In this document: piece after piece, positions 12,215 through 24,378 of the stretch
Layout: each line of letters opens with the position of its first letter
Position numbering within the stretch: the first letter of the stretch is position 1
Origin: Favolaschia claudopus
Lineage: Eukaryota > Basidiomycota > Agaricomycetes > Agaricales > Mycenaceae
DNA length: 64,000 nt
Assembly (NCBI GenBank): GCA_037176885.1
Contig: JAWWNJ010000005.1
Coordinates: 620,001-684,000, forward strand
Direction: 5' to 3'
Notes under the pieces: generated by a model
Databases searched by the model: none
Seen by the model: only the letters and a program-made list of their open reading frames with translations
Told to the model about the DNA's origin: nothing
Position numbers and translations under genes: made by a program

Positions 12215-12780
12215 AAATCTCACCTGATTTCGATTGCTATATTACTATACTGTGCTTCTGAGCTGACTTTCAAATTGATATGCTATATACTATTGTCTTT
12301 GTCGAGAGAATGCAATCCCTCGAGGCGTCGATATCTTACTCGGAGCAGATACTCAACTTTGATCGTCGTATGTAAAGGTTCTGCAATCTACAGTATCTGT
12401 TCCCAAATCTTTGCCGGGTCGTAGTAGAGGGTCGATTTTTTTTTGTTCTGGCGATGCTCGAATTGAAGTAGGCAAGTGCTGGCCGTGTCTGTTCAATTGA
12501 AATCAACATCGACACTGAGATTCAATGGATGAACAGCACCACGAGTCCATAATTCGCGCTAGAACCGGTGCGACGAATGCAACAGAACTTGACTTTCAGA
12601 CCATCTGGTCTGCTCACAACCTCAAGATGCGAGTAATCGCTCAGCGACTTGGCTGATACCGTACCGGCCGTGCAGCAGCAGAAGTTGTATTTGCAGGAAC
12701 ACTCGAGTCCAGCCGTCATGCAAAGTTTATGATCACGATCCAGTTGCGATACTTCTTTCTTTATAGCGTACATTGTCTGT
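12215..12780. other. Intergenic between convergent HRI1 and ETF-QO genes
   Basis: Contains the two 3' regions. A minus-strand ORF of 83 codons with several cysteines (12522-12773) begins just 7 bases past the ETF-QO stop; it is probably chance coding in the 3' untranslated region. Confidence 0.45.
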
Positions 12781-15369
12781 CTAAGTAAGTGCTATCGAAA
12801 AAGCTCGTTAGCAGAGCCGCAACACCAATCAATCCGCAAGGAAAGCAAAAACTCACTATACTTCGGCCCACCCCCGCCTTCAGGCGTAGTCCAAGTGATA
12901 TCCTGAGTCGGAACCTTGATATCGCACAGTTTGCAGTGAATGCAATTCTACCACGAATCAGCGACTTGTGGCCATGGGGCGAAAAGATTAACTTCGAAAC
13001 CATACTTACCTGCGAATTAATAACAAGTTTCTTCCCCTCCCAACCCTCATCCTCCTTCGCATCCGAATTGCCTGGAACAGCCTTCGCCCCATCGTCAGCA
13101 ACATACTCGTATACCCCCGCCGGGCACGCCCGCTGCAACAGCCCAGCATACGTCCCGGCATTAGCCTGGACATGCAACCTTCGCCGCGTAGCCGTCTCGT
13201 GCGTATCTACCGGTTCATCCTCTTTGACACCTTTGTCCGCTACCACCAAAAATAAATAAATTCGCGGTCAAACCAAATTCGAGAAAAGAAAAAGCGCGAT
13301 GAATTCACCTCCCAACGCCGGCCCCCGTACGCCCCGCATAACACGCAAATGGACCGCCTCGCCCTCGGCATGATTTGTACCCGTGAGCGCGATGCTTGTC
13401 ATCAGGTCGGTGCTCAACGGCGGCTCGAAAGGCGGGTATGCAATTGGCGTGCACGCAGACGCAGTTTGCGTAGCCAGCGCGTCAGGCGACGTCGTCGACG
13501 GATTCCTCTGTTGCGAATTTGAATTTCAAAAGTCTAAACCACACGCCATCCCGGCCAGGCTCACCATCTCCGCCTTCTTATGGTGCGCCAGCGTCCACGG
13601 AACCCGCCCCCCAAGGATGGTGTCCACCCCGGCATTGAGCACACCTCCTAACAACCCCAAACGCGTGTTGAACCCAGGCCGCACGTTACGCACGGCCCAT
13701 AGATCTTTGTGGGCCGGAGAATTCTCGAACGCGGTACTATAGGAGGCTAAGGAAATCGGCTCCGATGAGGGTTCACCGGAATTCTGTGGTAAAGATGTCT
13801 AGCAGTGAGCAAGCAAATATCGCAGCGAGCGGGCGTATCATACAGAGTCTGCTGTGACCGCCTTGACTTTGAATGTCTGCGGAGAGGCGGTGGATTCGAA
13901 CTGTGCATCGGGATGCAGCTCCGCAAATGCAGACTCAGCCGCGAGCATTCCGGTCTGTAAAATAAAGCGTTTCGTTGAGCACAATTTATTCTAGCGCATG
14001 TCGAATTGATCTATCTCACTCGCATCGCGTTATGTGTGCCCTTGATCTTCGCAGCATTTACAACGCCGGCGGAGCACCTGAATGGTTGTCAATATATATT
14101 TCAGCGCTCTCTCGTCCGTTCGTAGATACTACACACCCAATCAACGCACCGCCGGGGAAGTCGAGCTTCGGCAGACTCTGGAATCCGCCTTCAGTGAGAG
14201 AGCGACCGCCATATGCGAGGCGTTCGCCGCCTGCTAGAAGGGCACGGAAAGCAGGATGATGTTTCATACGCTGAGTTAGATTGATTCAGCTTTTATGCAT
14301 GCAAGATTCAATTGTGGAAGGATGGACGCGCACCTGGAATTCACGATACGGCTCTAACCAAGGGTTCTTGTAATCGAGCCCAATGACCAATCCAATACTA
14401 ACCAGCCCATCTGCCATGTGGTATTCCCATCCGCCGCCATACGTGTTCGTACTGAGTGGCCAGCCGAGCGTATGTATGACTTTGCCTGCAAAGAGTTTGA
14501 ACAAGAGTGAGATTGGATAGACGGAAGGGAAATTAGATGGCACCAGGAACATGTTTCTTCTCATCAACGCGCCAGACCTCCTTCAACCCAATCCCATACG
14601 TCTGTGGTTCCTTCCCATTCCGCAGATCATACATAGAGATGGCCTGCTTGGCGAGCGATCCATGGGCACCCTCCGCGAGTAGTGTAGCGCGCGCACGGAA
14701 CGCTACGCCAGGTTCAAATCGCGCGGACTTCGTGCGCTGGCGCGTAACCCCCGCGTCGTGTGTGATCACCCCTCTCACAGACCGTACTTCGCGTCCTTGC
14801 GCATCCTTCGCGTCCGCCTCCTGCGCCAGCAAAAATCGGGCTCCGGAAAAGCCAGGGTAGACCTCGACACCCAGCTCCTCCGCAACGCCGCCGAGCCATG
14901 CAGCGACGCGACTGAGACTCGCAATGTAATTACCCTTATTATTCATCTGCGGCGGGTGCGGAATCGGGATGGAATATTTCTGCGTCAGGAAGCGCATGGC
15001 AGACGAGGTTACGGGTTGAGAAAGCGGGTGCTCCGTGGTGCGCCAGTCGGGCAACAGGGCATCCAAGGCGGATGGCTCGATTACCGCACCAGACAAGATA
15101 TGTGCGCCGACCTCGCTGCCCTTTTCAAGCAGCACGACGCGCACCTCTTTCCCTGTTTCAGCCTCGAGCTGTTTGAGACGTATGGCTGCGCTGAGGCCGG
15201 CGGGCCCACCGCCGACGATGCAGACGTCGACAAGCTCCTCTTCGCGCGGTTCTGCGTCAGGATCATATGCGGCGGAGCTGGAGTTGCGAAGGATTGAAGT
15301 GGTGTGTAGACATCGCGTAGGAAGACGCCTGAAGAGACGAGTACGGAGCTGGGTGAGGGGTGCGGGCAT
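12781..15369 (-). CDS. ETFDH: Electron transfer flavoprotein-ubiquinone oxidoreductase (ETF-QO), mitochondrial
   Basis: Inner-membrane flavoprotein that passes electrons from ETF, and so from fatty-acid and amino-acid oxidation, to ubiquinone. The start [19 protein letters not shown] is an Arg-rich mitochondrial presequence. The FAD motif [18 protein letters not shown] follows near residue 50, then [17 protein letters not shown]. Downstream exons encode [39 protein letters not shown] and [13 protein letters not shown]. The C-terminal [4Fe-4S] domain has CPAGVYEY and [19 protein letters not shown]. First exons are 14544-15369 and 14334-14485; about nine exons in all. The last exon is only 11 bases (12781-12791) and completes GGGPKYTLT. 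Introns are short GT-AG. Confidence 0.94.
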
Positions 15370-15766
15370 CCTAAACCTTCCGACGCCAGTAGCAGTTTCC
15401 GTCTACCCCAACCTCAACGCTCAATATCCGGATAGTCTTCAGCGCGACTGTGGCACGATATGCCGGCAAGACAAACGATGAGCGTCGGGAACACCAGAGA
15501 CGGCTTCGAAGGAGTTGGAGACAAAAATAACGATGACTTCAAAATGAAATCAAAGGCTCGGGACGGTAACTCAAAGTCCCGTATCCAATCAGGACGACCG
15601 TATTTCCTCCTCAAAAGTCTGTCTCAAGAACACAGGGCATCTAGCACAACAAAAAGCTAAATTCGTTCTAAAACAACACAAGGAATGTATGCGATCCAAT
15701 GCTCAGTTAAGTTAAAATGCAAGTAAAATCCCCCAAGATATCACACAAGCGTTGATACAGCACAAC
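15370..15766. other. Intergenic between ETF-QO start and P450-1 end
   Basis: Promoter side of ETF-QO and 3' region of P450-1, both on the minus strand. No further gene seen. Confidence 0.5.
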
Positions 15767-18262
15767 TTAAAGAGCGTACATGTGCACAGGAATCTGAGGA
15801 CCCATCTCCGTCTTGTCCTTGAGCCAGGGCTGAAGACTTGACGCGATGCCGAGAGCAAGCTCTTCGCCGGTACCTTCGAAGCGGAAACGAGTGACAAGGC
15901 CGCTGAGCACGATCTAAAGAGGGGAATGCACATTCATTGAATTAAGCATGTATTCTCACCACGAGAGGGGGGGGCTATCATCACCTTGTAAACAAATATG
16001 GCCAGTTTCGCGCCGATACATGTGCGAGGTCCGTTGCTGCCAAAGACGAGCAAATTCGCATAGCCAGGCCACATCTTCTCCGTCGGGTTGCGGTCGCCGA
16101 GCCAGCGCTCGGGGCGCCAGGTGTCGCCGTCAGTCCACACAGAATCAAGACGCTGGATGGCGATAATCGGCACAAGGATAGTCTTTATCCGCAATTGTTA
16201 GCACCGTTGTAACTCCCAGATTTAATGCGGCTTGCCTGTCCAGGAGCCACCTCTACGGAGTTGACAACCCGACCGTCCGTCAGAGTGATCGGCTCTTTAA
16301 GCGGGATCGAATCTTCCTTCGTCGCGACGCGTTCCATGTACGCGAGACCAGGATACTTCCGCAGACTAGTTCATGCGGAGTAAGTACTTATCATTGAACG
16401 TGATAAAGCGAAGGCACGACGCACGTCTCGTTGAGAACAGCATCGAGATAGGGTAGGCCAGAGACATAGTCATCGTACGTCGGTTCGCCCGGCCAGTTGG
16501 CAATTTCCTCGCGAAGGCGATTCTGAACCTCTTGGTTGTGCGCGAGCTCCCAGAGAGTGAATCCAAGAGTCAGAGTGGTCGCTTCATGGCCGGCCATCCT
16601 GACGCAGCATCAGCATTAGCAAAAAAATTACAAACATCGGGGAAGAAAGAGCGTACACAAAAGTCGAGATCTGCTCGTTGAGTTCTTCCAATGAAATGCG
16701 ATTTTCAGAGTAAGCGATGACTACGTGGGGTCCCAGAATTGATTGAAAATTGTGTCAACGCGCGGAGAGTCACTTACGAAGGGCACTCAAGAGATCTTTA
16801 GAATGCTTGTCAACGAAATCCTTATTACGCCGAATCATTTCGCGCGCGACACCGTTCTACGGAAAGACACAAACAGCTCAATTGAGTTTGAAAGAGGCGC
16901 GGCCAATTCTCACCTGGATGGTCAGACGAGCAATGGCTTGGGCTTGAATCGCAGGAATCGGCAGATCGTTGAGGATGGGAAATCGACGAAGAAGCATCAG
17001 GAACTGAACGACAAATCATTATATGTAGCAACCCTTGAAACAAAGATGAATGAAAGACTTACGATGAACCCCGTATACCGCGCCATTGGGGTCACACCGC
17101 GACGACGACCGTGAAGGATGTTTTCTGCGTCTTCACCATGGCCACCTTCGAAGTCGTATAAGAAAGCCTACAACGAATTGATTTGTATTGTATGCTGAAT
17201 CGATGGGAGAAACAAGACGAACAATCCGGCCGACGACGTTCAGACTAGGAAGGAAGGAAAGAGATAAGGAAGAGATATAAAATAAAAATAGATCTAAAAG
17301 GTGCACGTACGCTGCCCTCGCGGTCCAATGCAGTACATCCACATTCTTGATGGCACCATTGTTGGCCTCGAGCACCTGGCTCATATCATTCAAGACCTAT
17401 AATACAAGGTACTCGCCCTCAGCAAAATAAATCCTCGAATGCAGAAGCAGATCACATACTCGAGACGCGGCATCTCGAACGTCCGGGGCCATGGTGCGGA
17501 GAGTTTCGGCACTAACAAAGTAAAACTGGTGAGAGACGGAAAAAAAGGTAACTTCGATATGGTGTATGGTGCACCAACTGACCTGAGAGAAGGATTGATA
17601 AGCCGCTTCATGCGCTTATGTTCATCTTCGCCCTCCACCCAGCCCAACCCCCTCCCAAGGAAGCGACCTACTCGTGGCCGGACGACACGGCTGTGATCTT
17701 CATTTGCATATGCATATTGTTAGTACGCGCAAAAGAAAGCCATTAACAAAGCTTATTAAAGTAACGCACGATAGTCGTAGATTCGCTTTTGCGTTAGATA
17801 CTCAATTCCCATCGGATCGCCGAGAACAACCTGAATTATTCAAAATGAGTTAAATAAATACTTCTTCGGGAATGAACTTGATAAGGCGCACAATATCGGG
17901 AGCCTAGAGACAGACAATATTATTAAATGATACTTGGGGGTGGTGGGCGAACTAAGTTATTGCTCACCCCAAAAGCAGCCTTGATTCGATATGTAAGCCC
18001 ACATTTCTCAATCCAGTTTCTGAACGCTCTGCCAGGCTGCTCGTAGAACACAGTCTTCTCATGGCCAAAGAGGAAGCTCGCGCCAGGCTTCAATTACCCC
18101 AAGTAATCAGAATTCTACTTGCGCTAACAAGATCTCGTTTAGACGCACAGGAACGGGAAGCTTGGAAACGGAGGAGGCACTCTTGCGCTCAGAGGATAAC
18201 TTCAGAGCCCAGGCAGAAATAACGAAGGTGGCGCCGAGCAGCAGGTAGAGAGAGATGGACAT
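15767..18262 (-). CDS. Cytochrome P450 (P450-1)
   Basis: Haem-thiolate monooxygenase, probably anchored in the endoplasmic reticulum. The start at 18262 gives MSISLYLLLGATFVISAWAL, a clear membrane anchor; an earlier ATG at 18328 would add 22 polar residues and is less likely. About a dozen exons. Motifs in order: I-helix AGHEATT (about 16570-16590), ExxR in ETLRKYPG across an intron, and haem ligand FGSNGPRTCIG (about 16015-16050). The protein ends at TAA 15767-15769 after QIPVHMYAL. All three catalytic motifs are intact. The substrate cannot be told from sequence. The gene is divergent from aldo-keto reductase copy 1, so they may share a promoter region. Confidence 0.88.
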
Positions 18263-18907
18263 GTTGAGGGATCGCGGCGGGTATTCCCATCCTGAACCAG
18301 TTTGATTTTGGCTTTTATTGGGATGCACATTGGGATGTGCGCTGCTATCATAATCATTTGGGTTACGGGGAACCGGAACCTGGCCGGCGTCGGATTTGGG
18401 GTGATTTGAAAATGAGTCGGTTCAGTTCGAAAACAAATCAAAAGCAAAAGGTACAAATTAGCAGAGTCACATCTTTCGGTCACATCTTTCTGATTGATCT
18501 TCGACTGACTCTAGCGCTCACCATGACCGGCGTGCACACCGAGATTCCCTCACCTCTTCACGAAGGCGCTGTAAGGCTGACTTGTCCGCTTGTAAAAGAA
18601 GATCCCTGGCGATATAATCGATGCATACTCGGCAATAACCTCGACATTCTATCATCTATGAATTCAACTTGCAGTTCCCCGCGTTTTCGAAGAGACTACT
18701 CCTGTCCGGCATGGAACAAATAGAAGGCCAGACTTTCAAGCGAATCGCAGAAGCACCCAGTTCATCAAATGTAAATGCGACTTCCGCGAGGTGCGGCCCA
18801 AGGAATATATAGCCCGTAAAAAACACACAAATACTGGAATGGTACTGGTCTGTTGTCAAAGTCGAACTCGCACTTCACGCTCTTCTCTCAATCAACGAAA
18901 ATCCACA
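18263..18907. other. Divergent promoter region of P450-1 and aldo-keto reductase copy 1
   Basis: The two genes are transcribed away from each other from this 645-bp gap. A TATA-like AATATATAG lies about 100 bp before the reductase ATG. No third gene is supported. Confidence 0.5.
18805..18811 (+). promoter_or_regulatory. TATA-like box of aldo-keto reductase copy 1
   Basis: ATATATA lies about 97 bp upstream of the reductase start codon. The position is compatible with a fungal TATA box followed by a leader of about 70 bases. Assignment is from position and sequence only. Confidence 0.35.
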
Positions 18908-20260
18908 ATGGCCAACCAAACCGTCGAATACCGCCAGTTAGGCAAGTCTGGTCTCAGAGTGTCGGTGCCCATTGTAGGTGTCTCCCTGGTTTGTACAACG
19001 CGTCGTCGTAACCCGAGTCAACCAGGTCGGTGGAATGTCCTTTGGCAGTTCTAGTTGGCTGGTAAGTTTCTTCGCGCAATGATCGTTTAGCTTAAGTCTC
19101 ATTGCGATATAGCCTTGGGTTATCGACGCCGACAAGGCTGTTCCTCTTCTCAAAGCCGCCTGGGACCTTGGAATCAACACCATCGACACCGCCGATGTCT
19201 ATTCAAACGGAGAGTCCGAACGTATCATCGCCCAGTTCATTAAGGAGGTAAGTCTCTGCTCTTTATGCTCGAACTGGCAATGCTCACCGTCGATTAGTAC
19301 AAGATACCGCGCCAGAACGTGGTCATCATGACCAAAGTCAACTTCCCCGTCGCCCCCGAACCCAACACCTTCACTTTCATGATGCCCCACCTCCCTGGTA
19401 CGCGCGACTACGTCAACACCTGCGGCCTCTCTCGTGCCGCCATCTTCGCCTCCGTCGACGCGTCCCTTGCCCGTCTCAACACGACCTACATCGACGTGCT
19501 CCAGGTCCACGACTTCGACGCGTCCACGCCCATCGAGGAGACAATGAAGGCTCTGAATGACCTCGTCGTGTCGGGCAAGGTGCGCTACCTCGGCGCGTGC
19601 AGGATGAAGGCCTGGCAGTTCATGGAGATGAACCACGTCGCCGAGATCCACGGCTGGACGCAGTTCACCAGCGCTCAGATCGAGCATTCGCTCCTATACC
19701 GCCCAGAGGTACTGTTCCTCTTTTCCGTTCGTTCACTGTGGTCGCACTCATCCGTTTCTCCAGGAGCAAGACATGATCGAATACTGCAACTACAAAGGCA
19801 TCGGCGTGATCTCGTTCTCTGCGCTCATGGACGGACACCTTGCCCGACCCATTGGCACCGAAACCACCCGCGTCAACGCCATCAAGGGCTCGCCGTTCGA
19901 GAAAGCACGCCGTCCCAGCGACGAGGTCATCATCAAGCGCGTCCAGGAAATTGCCGGGAAACGAGGCTGGGAGATGGCGCAGGTGGCGTTCGCTTGGTCT
20001 CTCACCAAGGTCTCCAGTCCGATCTTGGGCGCCAACAAGGTCCGTTTCACTCGCGATCTTCTTTCTGTCTGTCATATCCACTAAACTGGCATGTTCAGCC
20101 CGAACGCTTGAGTCAGGCAGTGGTGACAGGGAAGACATTGACTGCAGAGGAGATTCAGTATCTCGAGGAGCCGTAAGTGCTTTCCCCACTACCCCATAAC
20201 TGTACATGTGTTTTCTGACACGAATCTCTGTGCAGGTATGAGAGCAGGCCTCGTCGTTGA
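18908..20260 (+). CDS. Aldo-keto reductase, copy 1 (voltage-gated K+ channel beta-subunit-like AKR)
   Basis: NADPH-dependent carbonyl reductase with a TIM-barrel fold. It starts [19 protein letters not shown]. Exon 1 is 18908-18973 and exon 2 is 19026-19061 ([12 protein letters not shown]); later exons end in YESRPRR and TGA at 20258-20260. The catalytic tetrad is readable: Asp and Tyr in [12 protein letters not shown], Lys in IMTKVNF, His in LQVHDFD. The C-terminal cofactor region has [13 protein letters not shown] near-identical copy lies on the other strand at 45507-47135. The two copies match at almost every residue of the large central exon but differ clearly in introns. The substrate is unknown. 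Confidence 0.9.
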
Positions 20261-20843
20261 ACCAGCCATCTCGTCTCAGTTGTCTGTATGAAACATATAC
20301 CTTAGAATGCAGTCGGTTCTGTCTGTTTTGCGTCATTCAATCAATACAAAAGTTTCCCATCATGAAACCCCGGGCCCTCCGCACATAGGCGAGTCGAACG
20401 TTCACAGCGCCGATGTCCGAGATGTCCTGGATCCTGAGCGCTGAGCGCTGAGAGGCACAGTGCCCCTCATGGCAACGTAAAGTCGGGCGGCCGTTCAACG
20501 CAATGGCAACAGAAATTCATTGCGGCGATCTCGCGTGCGAGACCAATATTCTGGGCAGGGGTTGTGCTGTCTTGAATTTGAATTTTTTTTGCTCCCGCCG
20601 CTCGGTTGCATCCCGACAGTGCAAGGGCGGTCCCGTCGAGGCCACACGACTATCCCCATGCTGCCCAGGCCCACATCTTTGGTGGCAAAGTGGATATCTG
20701 TGATGCTATCAACTCTATAGAACCGCGCCAGTTCGCGTGTGGCCTCCGTTATTGCGCCCGGCCAATAGTCTATTATAGTATTACAGTTAAAGACAAGCGA
20801 TGGCGACACAGGTGATTCCAAGGCTGCTGCTTCATTTTCCTTA
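20261..20843. other. Intergenic, reductase copy 1 to GMC oxidoreductase
   Basis: Holds the 3' region of the reductase and the promoter of the GMC gene. About 45 bp just after the reductase stop is shared with copy 2. No gene seen. Confidence 0.45.
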
Positions 20844-23509
20844 ATGTTCCTCTTCTCTTCAACCCTTTTCGCTTGCGCAGCGACCACTGCTCTCGTATCC
20901 GCCACTCCTTCCTCAAAAGTAGCCGCGGCTTGCCAGAAAGCCGCAGATGCCAGTGTTACTCGGGATCCGTCTCTCTTCACTAGCGTAACATACGACTATG
21001 TCGTCGTCGGTGGGTTGCCTGCATTCAGTAATACCACCTTCCCCGACCGCTGAAACGCGACTTTGAAAGGTGGTGGAACGGCGGGGATGACATTGGCTGC
21101 GAGGTGCGCCCAATTGAGCACACTTTTTCTTCCGCATTTTCATTTCTCGCGTGTAGACTCGCTGAGAACCCTCGCGTCAAAGTTGGGGTTATTGAGGCTG
21201 GTGATTTCTTCCTGAATGACACCATCATCAACACACCGAGTGAGCTTCCAAGTTTCTTTCGAGTCTCGATACCTAGATATTCATACTCACGCAGGTTCTT
21301 CGTTCTTTGCACTCGGAAATCCTACGTATGACTGGATGTTCGCCACCGTCCCTCAGGAGAGCGCAGGCAACAGAGAAATAGCACTTCCTCGGTATGTTCA
21401 TGGCGCAATACTTGGGGAACAAATCTCACAAAAATCACAGCGCCAAACTGCTCGGCGGTTCCACTGGTATAAACTTAATGGCCTACAACCGCGCTTCAGC
21501 TTCAGAGTACGACGCGCTCAACAAGTTCTCTGGGGACTCAAAGTGGAATTGGAAGAGCTTTGTTCCATTCTTCCAAAAATCATCCACCGTCGCTCCGACA
21601 TCCGACAACACGCTCTCCAGCCGTGCTACTAACACTGGACCGGTCCATGTAATTATTTCATTCTTGATTAACGTATATTTGACTCAGCATGTTGCCCACA
21701 GGCGTCTTACAATTCATTCTTGGTCGAGCCTGTCGGAAAGATGGTCGCTGCTTTCAACAAATTGGGTATCAGCACCAACTCGGATTTCGTGCGCATTTTT
21801 ACTTCTCGTTTCTTCCAACTTGATCTAATGTAATTTGTTCATTGTCCTCTCAGTTGGACGGCAACGGGACGGGAATCTACAACAGCTTGGTCTCCGTTGA
21901 CCGTGAACAAGGTACCCGCTCATACGCGTCGAGCTATCTTTGCGGTCTGCCTCCCAAGACGAACTTGCACATTCTGCTCCACGCTCACGTATGTGACTAT
22001 CATTCTCTCCTTCCGTCCTGTGGAAACGATCTCGCGTTTATTTTTAGGCTGCGAAAATCAACTTTGCCAAGTCCGGCAAAACCAATGTGAAAGCTACTTC
22101 CGTCGATATCGTGGTGGCGTCAAAGACATACACCGTCAAGGCATCGAAGGACGTCATCGTGTCCACCGGTACCGACCAGACCCCGCATTTGCTTGAACTT
22201 TCGGGTGCGACTCGAAATAACCTTCCTATTTTCATCTCTGATCGGACTACTCATTACACTGTCAGGCATCGGGAACTCTGCGATCTTGTCCAAGTTTGGC
22301 ATCGATACACTCATCGACCTTCCCGCAGTCGGAGAGAACTTCCAAGAGCATCTTTACACTGGCGTTGAATGGAAGCTCAAACCCGGTGTCACAACTTTCG
22401 GTGAGCCAATTTGTGGATTACTCGGGTGTAGGGACTGAATTTTGTAAACAGATATCTTGCAAAACAACGCATCGTTCGCTGCCGAGCAAAAGGCGTTGTA
22501 GTACGTCCTTTCGTTCACGTTTTTGCAATATCCCGAGATTGAGTGTATTTTCAGCGACGCAACAGGTTCTGGATGGTTCGCAGGACTGGATGCTACCATC
22601 GCGTTTGTTCCCATGCAGCAATTGGCAGCAGATAGTGCCGACCGGGTTGCTGCTCTGTTCAAGTTGCTCGACGACGAACGCAAAGCTGCGAAGCCGGACA
22701 GCATCCAGAGTTTGCAGTTGCCTATCCAGCAACAATGGCTTCAGGAAGGCAAGGTCGGCCAAGCCGAGTTCATCCTCTGGAGTCGAGGCCTGATAAACCC
22801 GCAACCCAACGAATCCTATGTTTTCATTCTTGGCGGTGCCTCGCATCCTTCGAGTCGGGGTAGCGTTGTAAGTTACATTATACGTCTTGACTTCCCGATT
22901 CCGTCAGATTAATTATTCGTTTGCAGCACTTGCAGAGCGCAGACCCTCTGGCGCCACCGACCATCGACCCCCGCTTCCTCAGCACTGAGTTCGGTGCGAT
23001 CTCTATTCTTCGTTACTTCACCCGAAACTCAATCATACCCCGCGCGCAGATATACAAGTCATGCTGGACTGCATCAAGCACATCTTTGCTGTAGGCAAAA
23101 CCTCGCCATTCGCAGATATGCTCGATGTCCAAATCACTCCTGACCCGTCGGTTGTTAGCGATGAAGACTTGATAGAGTGAGCTATGATTGCGCCGCTCAC
23201 CCGTTCCCGAATTTACCAAGCGTCCCTCAGATACATTCGCGGCGAAGCGGCGGGCGGACACCACCACATTGGCACGGCCGCCATGGCACCGAAATCCGCA
23301 GGAGGGGTTGTCGACACCCACCTCCGTGTATACGGAACAGACAACCTCCGAGTCGTCGACGCGAGCATCATCCCTGTTCACATCGCGGCCCATCTCGAAA
23401 GCACAGTATATGCGATCGCTGAGAAGGTCTGTTTCTCCCTCCCACCGCTCTGCGCTACCTGCTAACGAGTGCAAACTAGGCCGCAGCTATGATTCTGGCC
23501 GATTGTTGA
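20844..23509 (+). CDS. GMC oxidoreductase (glucose/aryl-alcohol oxidase superfamily), secreted
   Basis: FAD-dependent alcohol oxidase or dehydrogenase. The N-terminus MFLFSSTLFACAATTALVSA is a signal peptide, so the enzyme probably enters the secretory path. Many short exons. The FAD-binding motif YVVVGGGTAGMTLAARLAE is built across two introns, followed by VGVIEAGDF. The GMC signature around KLLGGSTGINLMAYNR is present, and the second signature is near TPHLLELSGIGNSAIL. The active site is GGHHHIGTAAMAP, and the C-terminal region DNLRVVDASIIPVHIAAH supplies the second His, as in the branch of the family with a His-His pair. It ends in MILADC. The substrate is unknown; it could oxidise an alcohol made by neighbouring enzymes. 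Confidence 0.88.
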
Positions 23510-24378
23510 ACTTTTTGCATTCCTCTATTAACCGTTAAGTTATGCAGAACTCTCTCGTAATTTATCCAGGCACTGCATTCACTTACTCTCCTACTACATC
23601 CCCTGGCTCTGGGCTACTGGGCTGACTATCGTTGATACTTACTGTATATACGCTTTGACAAATATTTTCTATAAACTATTGATTATGTATTGTTACATAA
23701 GGACTCCAACTGAACCTGATCCGTGTGAATCCGCGAGACGAATTGAGTCGGTTCAGCTCACCGGCAACCAAGTCGGTCTGAGTTGGTCATGGGATCGAGA
23801 TCTGTGCCTGCTGCATCGCCTCTTGTCAATCGCATCTCGAGAAACAGAAGACGCCGTCGATCATTTTGATAAGACTCAGATAGAAGAATCGGAAGACATG
23901 TCCGAAGATATCGACTCTTGAGACTTCCAAATGCGGAAGTCCATCACCATGTGGCGAACAGTCAAATACCTGTTCCCAGAATCTGGGTTCGGCACCAAAT
24001 AATTTATTGGACCTCGTGCAGTCTGCGTTGGTGGCGCTGGTCCCAATCGCACGTTGCGGGCTGAACAATTTTGACGAAAATCTTCGGCAACCAGGGTGTT
24101 TGTATTCTGTGTGCGGATCTCCTCATTGATTCGTACCTTGTGCCAAGGCCTCCGCGCACGACAGCCCAAGCTCACCGCTCATGATCCTTCATGATCTGAG
24201 TAGAAACGTGCGCGTCGGGGACGCTTGAAACTCAAATCGAAGGGAGATTGAAGGGAGAGCAACGTTTCTGAACGCTGAAAGATATCATTGTGTTATGAAG
24301 GCAAATTGCAAGTCTACAAGGGGTGTGATACAGATGCATTATCCAAATAAAAAAAGCAAGCGAAATTCCACGGAGGTT
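23510..24378. other. Intergenic between convergent GMC and UbiA-type genes
   Basis: Contains the two 3' ends and about 600 bp of unassigned sequence. ORFs of 80-99 codons here lack any recognisable motif. Confidence 0.45.

Noticed and set aside
19199..20336. Minus-strand ORFs of 160-220 codons opposite aldo-keto reductase copy 1
   Set aside because: Shadow frames of a well-supported gene; matching frames occur opposite copy 2 for the same reason.
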